Positions 41,332 through 49,677 of a stretch of DNA of 64,000 bases are shown piece after piece. Within the stretch, counting starts at the first letter, position 1. The number at the start of each line of letters is the position of its first letter. The DNA is from Gordonia zhenghanii (GTDB taxonomy: Bacteria > Actinomycetota > Actinomycetes > Mycobacteriales > Mycobacteriaceae): positions 1 through 64,000 of the forward strand of contig NZ_JAKKOQ010000017.1 in the NCBI RefSeq assembly GCF_021738965.1, written 5' to 3'. The notes beneath the pieces were generated by a model. The model ran no database searches and had not been told where the DNA came from. It worked only from the letters and a program-made list of their open reading frames with translations. The translations under genes and the position numbers were made by a program.

Positions 41332-42266
41332 GCGGTGACTCCGATCTTGTCGTTGTCCGCCGGTTCGCCCGCGAGGTCGAGGAACACCGATTCGAGTGAC
41401 GCGGCGCGGGCGGTGAGCCCGGGGAGGGTGATCTGTTCGCGGTCGGCCCAGGCCAGGAGCGCGAGCAGGTCGTCTTGGAGACGGTGGGTGGTCAGCGAGA
41501 CGCGTTCGCCGTCGATGCGCAGGTCCGCGAGCGGGGGCAGTGGCGCGCCCCGATGGTCGAGAGCCGAGCGGTCGAAGGCGATGGTCGACGGGTGACCGTC
41601 GACGATGTCGCGGAGCGTTCCGGATCGAGCGACGGCTCCGGCGTGCATGATCGCGATCCGGTCGGCGAGCGCTTCGGCCTCGTCGAGGTAGTGCGTGGTC
41701 AGGACCATGGTGACGCCTGCGGACTTCAGGTCGTCGAGCAACTGCCAGGTGGCGCGCCGGTTCTCGGGGTCGAGGCCGGTGGTCGGCTCGTCCAAGAACA
41801 GCAGTCGGGGCTGTCCGAGCAGCGCGCACGCGAGGTCGACGCGTCGCTTCTCGCCGCCGGACAGGGAGCCGACGCGGACGTCGGCGCGATCGGTGAGATG
41901 GACTTTGGTCAGCACGTCGTCGGCGGTCGTCGGATGCGTGCACGTGCCGCGCCACATCTCGAGAGTCTCGGTGACGGTCAGCTCGGCGGGGAGCCCGCCG
42001 GACTGCAGCATGATCCCCAGGTCGGGCCGGACCTGCCTGCGGTCCCGCATCGGGTCGAGCCCGAACACTTCGACGGTCCCGCCGTCGGGTGCGGCCAGGC
42101 CTTCGAGGAGGTCGAGGGTCGACGTCTTGCCCGCGCCGTTGGTTCCGAGCAGCGCGAACACCTCGCCGTGCGCGATGTCGAGGTCGACCCCGCGAACTGC
42201 GTGGTACGCGTCGTCGCCGTGCCCGTACCAGCGGTGCAGGTCGCGGGCGGAGACGGCGGCGCTCAT
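41328..42266 (-). CDS. ABC transporter ATP-binding protein (DrrA-like)
   Basis: A 312-residue ATPase: Walker A GTNGAGKTST (about 43-52), Q-loop GIMLQSGGL, signature LSGGEKRRVDLACAL, Walker B LLFLDEPTTGLDP and H in LTTHYLDEAEALADR. The C-terminal extension (about 225-312) is as in DrrA-type exporters. It works with the ABC-2 permease, probably for drug or lipid export. The ATG at 42266 overlaps the stop of the small membrane protein gene. Confidence 0.92.
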   Translation of the reverse strand: MSAAVSARDLHRWYGHGDDAYHAVRGVDLDIAHGEVFALLGTNGAGKTSTLDLLEGLAAPDGGTVEVFGLDPMRDRRQVRPDLGIMLQSGGLPAELTVTETLEMWRGTCTHPTTADDVLTKVHLTDRADVRVGSLSGGEKRRVDLACALLGQPRLLFLDEPTTGLDPENRRATWQLLDDLKSAGVTMVLTTHYLDEAEALADRIAIMHAGAVARSGTLRDIVDGHPSTIAFDRSALDHRGAPLPPLADLRIDGERVSLTTHRLQDDLLALLAWADREQITLPGLTARAASLESVFLDLAGEPADNDKIGVTA

Positions 42267-42541
42267 CGGACGTTCCACCGGTTGCGCTCGCCGAACACCC
42301 AGCGACCCGCCAGGTAGACGGCGACGATCGCCGAGGCCGTTGTGATGAAGATCCACGATGCCTGGACGACGGCGAAGATGATCGCGAGAAGGACCGCGGT
42401 CGTCGCGATGACGAAGAGTTCACGTGATCGCGTCGGGGCGGGCCCGAGGCGGCAGCAGTCGATGAACAGGTCGTTCATGGAGGCTTCGCGGAACCCGGGA
42501 GCGTGGCGGTTGGGACTGGGAGCGTTCGCTGTCGTGTTCAT
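42263..42541 (-). CDS. Small membrane protein heading the ABC/two-component operon
   Basis: A 92-residue protein with two TM helices (about 42-80; ELFVIATTAVLLAIIFAVVQASWIFITTASAIVAVYLAGRWVFGER) after a polar N-terminus with DLFIDCCRLG. Its stop overlaps the ATPase start by 4 bp. A later ATG (MNDLF, residue 22) is an alternative start. I do not recognise the family. Position suggests an accessory or sensing subunit of the exporter. Confidence 0.65.
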   Translation of the reverse strand: MNTTANAPSPNRHAPGFREASMNDLFIDCCRLGPAPTRSRELFVIATTAVLLAIIFAVVQASWIFITTASAIVAVYLAGRWVFGERNRWNVR

Positions 42542-42620
42542 GACTCCAGCGTCGTCGGAGGAGGCGCGCGCCAGTAGTGCGTCACGTCATCGGTCCGTGT
42601 GGGTTTCGCACGGGTCGGTG

Positions 42621-42634
42621 ATGACAGATGTCAT
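42621..42634. promoter_or_regulatory. Palindrome ATGACA-GA-TGTCAT
   Basis: A perfect 6-2-6 inverted repeat in the 150-bp gap between the divergent five-gene operon and dinB. It is a candidate operator, possibly for the operon's own response regulator (inference). Confidence 0.4.
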
Positions 42635-42692
42635 GAGGTGGTGTTCGGAGAACCGGGGCGGAACTGTCGTAGGGCGGTGCCATGATCTGCGC

Positions 42693-43895
42693 ATGAGGAT
42701 TGAGCGGGCGGACGCGTCGATCCTGCACGCTGACCTCGATTCGTTTTATGCCTCGGTGGAGCAGCGCGACCATCCCGCTCTGCGCGGCCGACCGGTGCTC
42801 GTCGGATCCGGTGTGGTGCTCGCGGCCAGCTACGAGGCCAAGGCGGTCGGCGTCCGGTCGCCGATGCCCGGACACGAGGCTCGCGCACTGTGTCCGACGG
42901 CGATCACCGTGCCGCCGCGGTTCGACGCGTACCTGGAGGCATCGCGCGCCGTGTTCGATGTCTTCGGCGATGTGACGCCGCTCGTCGAAGGCATCTCGGT
43001 GGACGAGGCGTTCCTGGATGTCGGCGGGATGCGAAAGATCAGCGGGACACCGGTGGAGATCGCCGCCCGACTCCGCGAACGGGTACGGATCGACGTCGGG
43101 TTGCCGATCACCGTCGGTGTCGCGCGCAGCAAGTTCCTCGCCAAGGTCGCCAGTGCGGTCGGCAAACCCGACGGGCTCCTCGAGGTACCGGCAGGCGGAG
43201 AACTCGCCTTCCTTCATCCGCTGCCGGTCCGCCGGCTGTGGGGTGTCGGCGAGAAGACCGAGGCGCGGCTGCGTGACGCCGGGATCAGCACGGTCGGCCA
43301 GATCGCGCAGTTCGGCGAGCGAGGGATGTGCTCGCTCCTCGGGCATGGCAGCGGCCGCCACCTGTACGCGCTGTCGATGGCGCGTGATCCGCGTCGTGTC
43401 GAGACTCGTCGACGTCGCGGTTCGATCGGCGCACAACGTGCACTCGGCAGGCGGATCAAGTCGGAGTCCGACATCGAGGCGACCCTGCTGGCCATCGTCG
43501 ACCGGCTCGGTGCGCGGTTGCGTGGAGCGGACCGAATGACCCGGACCGTCGTCCTCCGCCTGCGCTTCCACGACTTCGATCAGGTCACGCGGTCGAGGTC
43601 GCTACGGGAGCCGACCGACTCGACCGCCGTGGTGCTCGCGGTGGCGCGCGGACTCCTCGACGAGGCGATGCCGCTCGTCCGCGACCGCGGATGCACGCTG
43701 ATCGGACTGTCGTTGACCAACCTCGAGGATCACGGGCCGGTGCAGCTCGCGATCCCGTTCGATGCTCCCGACCACTCTGCCGACCTCGACCTCGCAGTCG
43801 ACGCTCTACGGGGAAAATTCGGTCGCGACGCCCTCACCCGCGGCGCGTTACTGCACCGGGATCACGGACCGGACGCGCCGATGCTGCCCGACTGA
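42693..43895 (+). CDS. dinB: DNA polymerase IV
   Basis: A 400-residue Y-family polymerase. Catalytic motifs are ILHADLDSFYASVEQ (metal aspartates) and EGISVDEAFLDVGG; the fingers/thumb regions are GVARSKFLAKVAS and RRLWGVGEKTEARLRDAGISTVGQIA, and the little finger is C-terminal (about 240-350). It performs error-prone lesion bypass. There is no obvious C-terminal beta-clamp motif; the tail is HRDHGPDAPMLPD. The ATG at 42693 is preceded by CATGAT 6 bp upstream. No LexA box was found by eye. Confidence 0.92.
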   Translation: MRIERADASILHADLDSFYASVEQRDHPALRGRPVLVGSGVVLAASYEAKAVGVRSPMPGHEARALCPTAITVPPRFDAYLEASRAVFDVFGDVTPLVEGISVDEAFLDVGGMRKISGTPVEIAARLRERVRIDVGLPITVGVARSKFLAKVASAVGKPDGLLEVPAGGELAFLHPLPVRRLWGVGEKTEARLRDAGISTVGQIAQFGERGMCSLLGHGSGRHLYALSMARDPRRVETRRRRGSIGAQRALGRRIKSESDIEATLLAIVDRLGARLRGADRMTRTVVLRLRFHDFDQVTRSRSLREPTDSTAVVLAVARGLLDEAMPLVRDRGCTLIGLSLTNLEDHGPVQLAIPFDAPDHSADLDLAVDALRGKFGRDALTRGALLHRDHGPDAPMLPD

Positions 43896-43903
43896 TTCAG
43901 CCG

Positions 43904-45493
43904 TCACGCCTCGCCGAACGTGAGAGCGCGGTTGGCTGCGGCGTGGGCGGCTTCGGCGACGAGGGGTGTCAAGGACAGTCGAGTGCGTCGTTCGAGAACG
44001 TCGTCGACGGTGACGGCGCCTTCCGCGACGACGCCGAACGTCAGCTCGGCTCCGGTGATGGACGTGCCGTCGGCGACCGGCGCGGCAAGGCCGGCGTCCG
44101 CGTCGCCGAGTGCGAGAACAGCAGGCGCCTCGGTTCCGTACTTGGCGACCAAGCGTTGCGGCGCCGATACTTTCGCAAGTTCGGACGCCGGGTCGTTGGA
44201 TGCGGGTGCACCGACCAGACCCAGGGTTCGGGTCCGGCACGGCCCGGCCTGGAGACCGGAGGTCGCCACGGCGGCGTCGACCGCGTCCTGCGCCATGCGA
44301 CGGTAGGTGGTGAGCTTGCCGCCGACCACGGTGACCAGGCCGTCGGCGCGTGTGAGGACGGCGTGCTTGCGGGACACATCCGAGGTCTCGCCCGCACCGG
44401 AGTCGAGGAGTGGCCGCAGACCGGAGAATGTCGCCAGGATGTCGTCGCGGGTCAGGGGAGTGCCGAGCGCGAGATTCACGGTGTCCAGCAGGAAGTCGAT
44501 CTCCGACTCTTCGGCCTGGGGTACATCGGGGATCTCACCGGAGGTCTCCTCGTCGGTGAGCCCGACGTAGACGCGACCGTCCGGTTGGGGAAGGGCGAAC
44601 ACGTAACGACCGAAGTGTCCGGGAACGGCGACGGTGAGGCCTGCGCGCAGACCGCGGAAGCTGTCCTGGCTCATCACCAGGTGGGTTCCCCGGCTGGGAC
44701 GAAGCGCAATCGACGAGTCCACCTGTGCCGACCAGACGCCGGTGGCGTTGATGACGGCCGAAGACCTGATCTCGAAGGTGTGGCCGGTCAGTTCGTCGGT
44801 GACGGCGACCGATGTTCCGGTCACCTGGTCGGCGCGAGCGTGGGTCAGAATGGTGGCGCCGAGCGACGCCGCGGTACGGGCGAGGCCGGTGACCAGGCGC
44901 GCGTCGTCGTTGAGCTGACCGTCCCAGTTGAGGAGGCCGCCGCGGAGACCGTCTCGTCGGACCGTCGGGGCCAGGGCGGCGACCTCGGCGGCTGGGATCC
45001 GGCTGGACCGGGCGAGCGTGGCCGACGGTGTGCGCGCAGCGATTCGCAGTGCGTCACCGGCCAGGAAACCGGCACGCGTGATGGCGGCGTCGAACAGCGA
45101 CACGTCCTCGAGGAGGGGAACCACCTGCGGTAACGGGCGCACCAGGTGCGGCGCGATGTTCCGGATCAGCGCGTTGCGCTCCACGGCGCTCTCGTAAGCG
45201 ATCCCGACGGCTGCGGACGCCAGATACCGGAGCCCTCCGTGCACGAGCTTGGACGACCATCGGCTGGTGCCGAATGCGAGGTCCCGGCTCTCGATCAACA
45301 CCGTGGACAGCCCTCGTGACACGGCGTCGAGTGCCACTCCCGCGCCGGTGACGCCGCCGCCGATCACCACGAGATCTGCACTGGGAGCCGCGGTGAGTCG
45401 AGTCAGCTCGTCGGCACGCCTGGCGGGCGACAACAGCGACGCGGGGGCGATCGCGGGGTGCGAGGCCAGGATCTCGGAGGGGTGCACGGTCAT
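43904..45493 (-). CDS. glpD: Glycerol-3-phosphate dehydrogenase (FAD)
   Basis: A 529-residue flavoenzyme oxidising sn-glycerol-3-phosphate to DHAP, feeding electrons to quinone. The FAD motif is VVIGGGVTGAGVALDAVSRGLSTVLIE (about 41-67), then RDLAFGTSRWSSKLVHGGLRYL and GRVYVGLTDEETSG. The C-terminal DAO_C domain starts near 385 after VVGGKLTTYRRMAQDAVD. The order with the tetR gene, flavoprotein and lipid kinase equals Rv2249c-Rv2252, so this is the GlpD1 type. The ATG overlaps the tetR stop by 4 bp. Confidence 0.93.
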   Translation of the reverse strand: MTVHPSEILASHPAIAPASLLSPARRADELTRLTAAPSADLVVIGGGVTGAGVALDAVSRGLSTVLIESRDLAFGTSRWSSKLVHGGLRYLASAAVGIAYESAVERNALIRNIAPHLVRPLPQVVPLLEDVSLFDAAITRAGFLAGDALRIAARTPSATLARSSRIPAAEVAALAPTVRRDGLRGGLLNWDGQLNDDARLVTGLARTAASLGATILTHARADQVTGTSVAVTDELTGHTFEIRSSAVINATGVWSAQVDSSIALRPSRGTHLVMSQDSFRGLRAGLTVAVPGHFGRYVFALPQPDGRVYVGLTDEETSGEIPDVPQAEESEIDFLLDTVNLALGTPLTRDDILATFSGLRPLLDSGAGETSDVSRKHAVLTRADGLVTVVGGKLTTYRRMAQDAVDAAVATSGLQAGPCRTRTLGLVGAPASNDPASELAKVSAPQRLVAKYGTEAPAVLALGDADAGLAAPVADGTSITGAELTFGVVAEGAVTVDDVLERRTRLSLTPLVAEAAHAAANRALTFGEA

Positions 45494-46104
45494 GGGCGGA
45501 GGTACCTTTCCAGGAGATCGGAGAGTTCGTCGTCGAGTTCGTGGTCGTTGTCGGGATCGGCGAACACCGGACCGGTCAGTGCGAACGACCAGGCCATCTG
45601 GAGAACGGTGGTCGCGATGCGGTGCGGATCGCCGTCACGGATCTGCCCGCTGGACTGGCCGCGGCCGATCATCGTCTCGATCATCTCGAGCTGACTGCGG
45701 GACGTCCGGCCAGTGCGGTGCAGCAGGTACGGCATCAGGAACTCGGGGTCGAGTTCGACGATCCGTTGCAGCAGAGGATGCGCGCGTGCTTCGCGCACCA
45801 GGTGCACCAGCGTGATGATCATCGTCCGCCGCGTCGCGGGTTCATCGGTTACCGGAGCCTGTGCCGCGATGCGGGTGAACTCGCGCGTGGTGATCTGTGC
45901 GGCCAACGACTCCACGTTCGGGTAGCGACGGTAGAGGGTGGCGCGCGATACGTCCGCGCTGCGTGCGACGTCGGCCATGGTGGTTCGGCGGATGCCGATG
46001 GTGGACATCAGCCGGGTCGCGGCGTCGAGAATCGTGTCTTCGCTGATGGCGTTCGACGCCTGACGTCGTACTGGCGATTCAGACCCGTTGAGTTGCTGCG
46101 ACAT
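45490..46104 (-). CDS. TetR-family regulator of the glycerol-phosphate locus
   Basis: A 204-residue TetR protein. The N-terminal HTH is AISEDTILDAATRLMSTIGIRRTTMADVARSADVSRATLYRRYPNVESLAAQI, followed by a helical ligand domain. It is first in an operon with glpD and diverges from the flavoprotein gene; the 43-bp AT-rich gap is probably its operator. The start at ATG 46104 gives a normal TetR length; a longer frame to 46389 overlaps the divergent gene. It corresponds in position to Rv2250c. Confidence 0.9.
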   Translation of the reverse strand: MSQQLNGSESPVRRQASNAISEDTILDAATRLMSTIGIRRTTMADVARSADVSRATLYRRYPNVESLAAQITTREFTRIAAQAPVTDEPATRRTMIITLVHLVREARAHPLLQRIVELDPEFLMPYLLHRTGRTSRSQLEMIETMIGRGQSSGQIRDGDPHRIATTVLQMAWSFALTGPVFADPDNDHELDDELSDLLERYLRP

Positions 46105-46147
46105 AATATGTAAGACTGTATCAGCAAAACCCAACGGAAGGTCGTCC
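46105..46147. promoter_or_regulatory. Divergent tetR/flavoprotein promoter-operator
   Basis: A short AT-rich gap. It carries the partial palindrome ACATA-A-TATGT (overlapping the tetR start), TACAGT on the minus strand, and GGAAGG as ribosome site for the plus-strand gene. The TetR protein probably controls both directions here (inference). Confidence 0.45.
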
Positions 46148-47749
46148 ATGACCCAGCGCGAGACCACCGTCGACGTCGTCGACTTCACCCCCGGCCGGTG
46201 GGGGAACCCGAATGACCAGATGGAACTGTCCGACTCGGTGCTCAAGGCGCTGACGATGCTCGGTATCGATGAGCCCGCTCCGACGCCCGTCGAGGTGGCG
46301 ATCCCGCAGACCAGGCTCGACTCGGATGCGCACGGAGCGCTCACCGCGACTGGCGCACGGGTCGACTCTTCCGATGCTGCGCGCACCAAACGACTGCGCG
46401 GCTACTCGACTCCGGATCTTCTCAAGTTCCGTGCGGGCGACGGCGGCGACGCCCCGGACGCTGTCGTCGAACCGCTCGATACAGACCAAGTAGCCGCAGT
46501 GCTCGCCGTGTGCGACGACCGTCGCATCGGGTTGAGTCCGTTCGCGGGCGGCACGGCAGTCACGGGAGGCCTGGCGCCGGACCGTTCACGACCGGTCATC
46601 AGCCTCGATCTACGCCAGTTGACCGGACTGCTCGAGCTCGATGAGATCTCACAGATCGCCACGTTCGCGGCCGGTACCCGGTTGCCCGACGCCGAGCGCC
46701 TGCTGGGGGAGCACGGGTTCGAGCTCGGTCACTTTCCGCAGTCGTACGAGGGCGCGACGATCGGCGGCTGCGCGGTCACCAGGTCGGCCGGACAGTCGTC
46801 GATCGGCTACGGGCGCTTCGATGACATGGTGGTCGGACTGACGGTGGCCACGCCGACCGGCATCGCCGAGATCGGCACGGCGCCCAAGTCGGCTGCCGGC
46901 CCGGACCTTCGTCAGTTGTTCCTGGGCAGCGAAGGCGCATTCGGCGTCGTCACGACGGTTCGCGTGCACGTGCACCCGGTACCGACGGTGCGACGGTTCT
47001 ACGGCTGGCACTTCTCCGACTTCGCATCGGGTTCGGCCGCCATGCGTGCCCTCGCGCAGTCCGCGGTGAAACCGACCGTGCTCCGACTGTCCGACGAGGC
47101 GGAGACGGGTCTCAACCTGGCGAACCCGTCTGCCGCAGGCAGTGCGTCCGCGTCCACCCCGGCGGGCGGTTGCCTCATGATCGTCGGATTCGAAGGCGAC
47201 GAGGCCGACGTCGACTGCCGCGACACGTACGTGAGTGCGCGCCTCGCCGAGCTCGATGGCACACCGCTGGGCACCGAGGCAGGCGAGCACTGGCGGACCG
47301 GTCGCTTCCGCGGCCCGTACATGCGGGATCCGCTGCTCGATGCGGGCGCGCTGGTGGAGACCTTGGAGACGGTGACGTTCTGGTCGAACCTCGATGCGCT
47401 GAAGGTCGCAGTCACCGCGGCGATCACCGGGGCGCTCGGCGACCAGGGCACGCCAGCCGTCGTCATGTGCCACATCTCGCACGTGTACCCCACCGGGGCT
47501 TCCCTCTACTTCACGGTCATTGCGAATGCACTCGATGATCCGCAGAAGCAGTGGGCCGCGGCGAAATCGGCGGCGAACGCGGCGATTCGCGCCGCCGGTG
47601 CGTCGATCACGCACCATCACGCAGTCGGGACCGACCACCAGTCGACGTACCTGCAGGAGATCGGCGACGTCCAGGTACGAGCGCTACGCGCCGTGAAGGA
47701 CGCCCTGGACCCGAACGGCGTCCTCAACCCGGGCGTGCTGCTGCCGTGA
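46148..47749 (+). CDS. FAD-binding oxidase, alkyl-DHAP synthase-like (Rv2251-like)
   Basis: A 533-residue VAO-family flavoprotein. The PCMH FAD-binding domain (about 85-270) has LSPFAGGTAVTGGL, LGHFPQSYEGATIGGCAVTRSAGQSSIGYG and LFLGSEGAFGVVT; the C-terminal substrate domain ends ALDPNGVLNPGVLLP. It resembles alkyl-dihydroxyacetonephosphate synthase (AGPS) of ether-lipid synthesis. Sitting between glpD and a lipid kinase, it plausibly acts on a DHAP-derived lipid, but no ether lipid pathway is proven. It overlaps the kinase gene by 4 bp. Position and family match Rv2251. Confidence 0.85.
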   Translation: MTQRETTVDVVDFTPGRWGNPNDQMELSDSVLKALTMLGIDEPAPTPVEVAIPQTRLDSDAHGALTATGARVDSSDAARTKRLRGYSTPDLLKFRAGDGGDAPDAVVEPLDTDQVAAVLAVCDDRRIGLSPFAGGTAVTGGLAPDRSRPVISLDLRQLTGLLELDEISQIATFAAGTRLPDAERLLGEHGFELGHFPQSYEGATIGGCAVTRSAGQSSIGYGRFDDMVVGLTVATPTGIAEIGTAPKSAAGPDLRQLFLGSEGAFGVVTTVRVHVHPVPTVRRFYGWHFSDFASGSAAMRALAQSAVKPTVLRLSDEAETGLNLANPSAAGSASASTPAGGCLMIVGFEGDEADVDCRDTYVSARLAELDGTPLGTEAGEHWRTGRFRGPYMRDPLLDAGALVETLETVTFWSNLDALKVAVTAAITGALGDQGTPAVVMCHISHVYPTGASLYFTVIANALDDPQKQWAAAKSAANAAIRAAGASITHHHAVGTDHQSTYLQEIGDVQVRALRAVKDALDPNGVLNPGVLLP

Positions 47750-48654
47750 AGTCAGGACCCCGGACGTCGATTACGGCGGTGGTGAACCCCGTCTCCGGAG
47801 GTGGAGCCGCGAAGCGGCAGTGGTCTGCGGTTACCGAAGAACTCGCGCGCCTCGGCTACGCGGAGGTGCAGGTCGTCGAATCGGAGTCGTCCGAGCACGC
47901 GACGCGAGCGGGCGCCGACTCCGCGCGCAGGGGATCGGTGACGGTCGCGGTGGGCGGAGACGGGCACGTTCGCGACGTCGCCGAAGGCGTGCTGAGCGTT
48001 CCAGGCGCGTCGCTGGGCATCGCTCCTGCGGGCCGAGGAAACGACCTCACCAGGCACCTGGGGATTCCGCACGATCCGGTGGGGATCGCCGCCGTCATCG
48101 CGGGCGGAACGACCCGGCACATCGACGTCCTCGACGTCGCTCGCCCCGACGGCGGAACGTCGATCGCGGTCGGGAACGTGTACGCGGGTCTCGATTCGGT
48201 GGCCACGGAACTGATCAACGGCCTCCGGTGGATGGGCCCGATCGCTTACCGGGTGGCGCCTGTGCTCGCCGCGCTTCGGTGGAAGCCGGTCGACGTGACC
48301 CTCACCGTCGACGGCGAACGACGGAACGTACAGGCCCACATGGTGGTGATCGCGAACTCGGGCGATTACGGACACGGCCTCCGGGTGGTTCCGTCCGCCT
48401 CGGTCGACAGCGGCGACCTCCAGATCATGCTGTTGCACGGCAACCGGTCCAAATATCGGTTGGCGAGCCTGATGAAACAGGCGAAGACCGGTGCGCACGT
48501 CAGTCGGAGCGAAGTGGAGATCCTGACCGCGACATCGAGCGTCGAGGCGGCGTTCGGACGAGCCGTGCCGGTCCACGCCGACGGTGACTATCTGTGCGAC
48601 CCGCCGGTCACCGTGAAGATCCGCCCCGGGGCGCTGCCCATCCTCGTCCCCTGA
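47746..48654 (+). CDS. Diacylglycerol kinase-family lipid kinase (Rv2252-like)
   Basis: A 302-residue DAGK_cat protein: VVNPVSGGGAAKRQW (about 12-26), the nucleotide motif VAVGGDGHVRDVAEGVL, and APAGRGNDLTRHLGIP. The C-terminal beta-domain has VHADGDYL. These kinases phosphorylate diacylglycerol; the mycobacterial counterpart Rv2252 is linked to phosphatidylinositol mannoside precursors. The GTG start at 47746 overlaps the flavoprotein stop (GTGA). Confidence 0.9.
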   Translation: MKSGPRTSITAVVNPVSGGGAAKRQWSAVTEELARLGYAEVQVVESESSEHATRAGADSARRGSVTVAVGGDGHVRDVAEGVLSVPGASLGIAPAGRGNDLTRHLGIPHDPVGIAAVIAGGTTRHIDVLDVARPDGGTSIAVGNVYAGLDSVATELINGLRWMGPIAYRVAPVLAALRWKPVDVTLTVDGERRNVQAHMVVIANSGDYGHGLRVVPSASVDSGDLQIMLLHGNRSKYRLASLMKQAKTGAHVSRSEVEILTATSSVEAAFGRAVPVHADGDYLCDPPVTVKIRPGALPILVP

Positions 48655-48666
48655 CGGCTGGACGCG

Positions 48667-49599
48667 TCACGGGCCGACGGTCAGCACCACCTTGCCGCCC
48701 GCTCGCCCGCTCGCGACCAGACCGAGAGCGTCGACGGCGTCGGCCACCGGAAACGTGCCCGCTACGGGGACGGTCAGCTCGCCCGCGGCGACGAGGCCGA
48801 GCAGCGGGCCGCGCATCGCATCGCGGTACGCCGCGCTCTCTGGGTCCAGACCGGCGACGGCGACGAGACCGTGCTCGGAGGCCGCAGCCTTGTTCGCTGC
48901 GGTGATGATGCGGGTCCTGTCCTCGACGAGGGCGACCGACGCGTCGATCGCCTCGTCGGTTCCGGTCAGGTCTAGCGCCGCAACGGGATCGGTCGCCACG
49001 TCGCGGAGCCGGTCCAGGAGACCGTCGCCGTAGGGCACGGCGGTCGCACCGAACCGAGTCACCGCGCCCAATCGCTCGGGGCTGGACGTCCCCACCACGC
49101 GCACCTCGTCGCGGGCCGCCAACTGCAGCAGGGTGACGCCGACCGCCCCGGACGCGCCGTGCACGACGATCGTGTCGCCGGCGGCGACCCGCGTCCGATT
49201 CAGCATGTCGGCGGCGGTCGTTCCTGCCAACAGCAAGCCGGCCGCGGTCACGTCGTCGACCGAATCGGGGAGCACGAACGCCGTGTCGGCGGGAATAGTC
49301 GCCGTCGTCGCATACCCGCCGTGGATGCGGAACGCCACTACGCGGTCACCGACTGCGAGTGGCCCCGAACCGCCGATCGCGCCTGGTCCGACGGCATCGA
49401 CGACGCCTGCGATCTCGTAGCCGATCGGCAGCGGAAACGACGTCGCTCGCGCCACGTGCTTGAGGTCGGCCGGGTTGACGCCTGCCGCCGTGACTGTGAC
49501 TCGGATCTGATCCGGCCCGGGAACTGGGGCGTCGTAGTCGACGAGCCGAAAATCGCTGAGGCCACTCGTGCCGATCGCCTGCCACCGCTGGTTGCGCAT
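48667..49599 (-). CDS. NADP-dependent zinc-free alcohol dehydrogenase / quinone oxidoreductase
   Basis: A 310-residue MDR-family protein: FPLPIGYEIAGVVDAVGPGA (about 49-68), GDRVVAFRIHGGYATTATIP, the Rossmann segment GDTIVVHGASGAVGVTLLQLAA and a C-terminal GRAGGKVVLTVGP. It lacks the cysteine-rich zinc loop of alcohol dehydrogenases. It reduces quinones or enones with NADPH. The ATG at 49599 has TACTCT (complement of 49606-49611) 6 bp upstream; the longer frame to 49617 is less likely. Confidence 0.88.
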   Translation of the reverse strand: MRNQRWQAIGTSGLSDFRLVDYDAPVPGPDQIRVTVTAAGVNPADLKHVARATSFPLPIGYEIAGVVDAVGPGAIGGSGPLAVGDRVVAFRIHGGYATTATIPADTAFVLPDSVDDVTAAGLLLAGTTAADMLNRTRVAAGDTIVVHGASGAVGVTLLQLAARDEVRVVGTSSPERLGAVTRFGATAVPYGDGLLDRLRDVATDPVAALDLTGTDEAIDASVALVEDRTRIITAANKAAASEHGLVAVAGLDPESAAYRDAMRGPLLGLVAAGELTVPVAGTFPVADAVDALGLVASGRAGGKVVLTVGP

Positions 49600-49605
49600 G
49601 TCCCG

Positions 49606-49611
49606 AGAGTA
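49606..49611 (-). promoter_or_regulatory. -10 box (TACTCT), leaderless start
   Basis: TACTCT on the minus strand, 6 bp before the ATG at 49599. Confidence 0.5.
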
Positions 49612-49664
49612 GGTCACGCAGTGCTACGTCCGGACCGATGATTCCGCGGAGCACGCACGGCCAT

Positions 49665-49670
49665 TAATGT
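49665..49670 (+). promoter_or_regulatory. -10 box (TAATGT) of trpB2
   Basis: TAATGT ends 7 bp before the ATG at 49678, a leaderless arrangement that also decides this start over the GTG at 49669. Confidence 0.5.
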
Positions 49671-49677
49671 GACCTGC

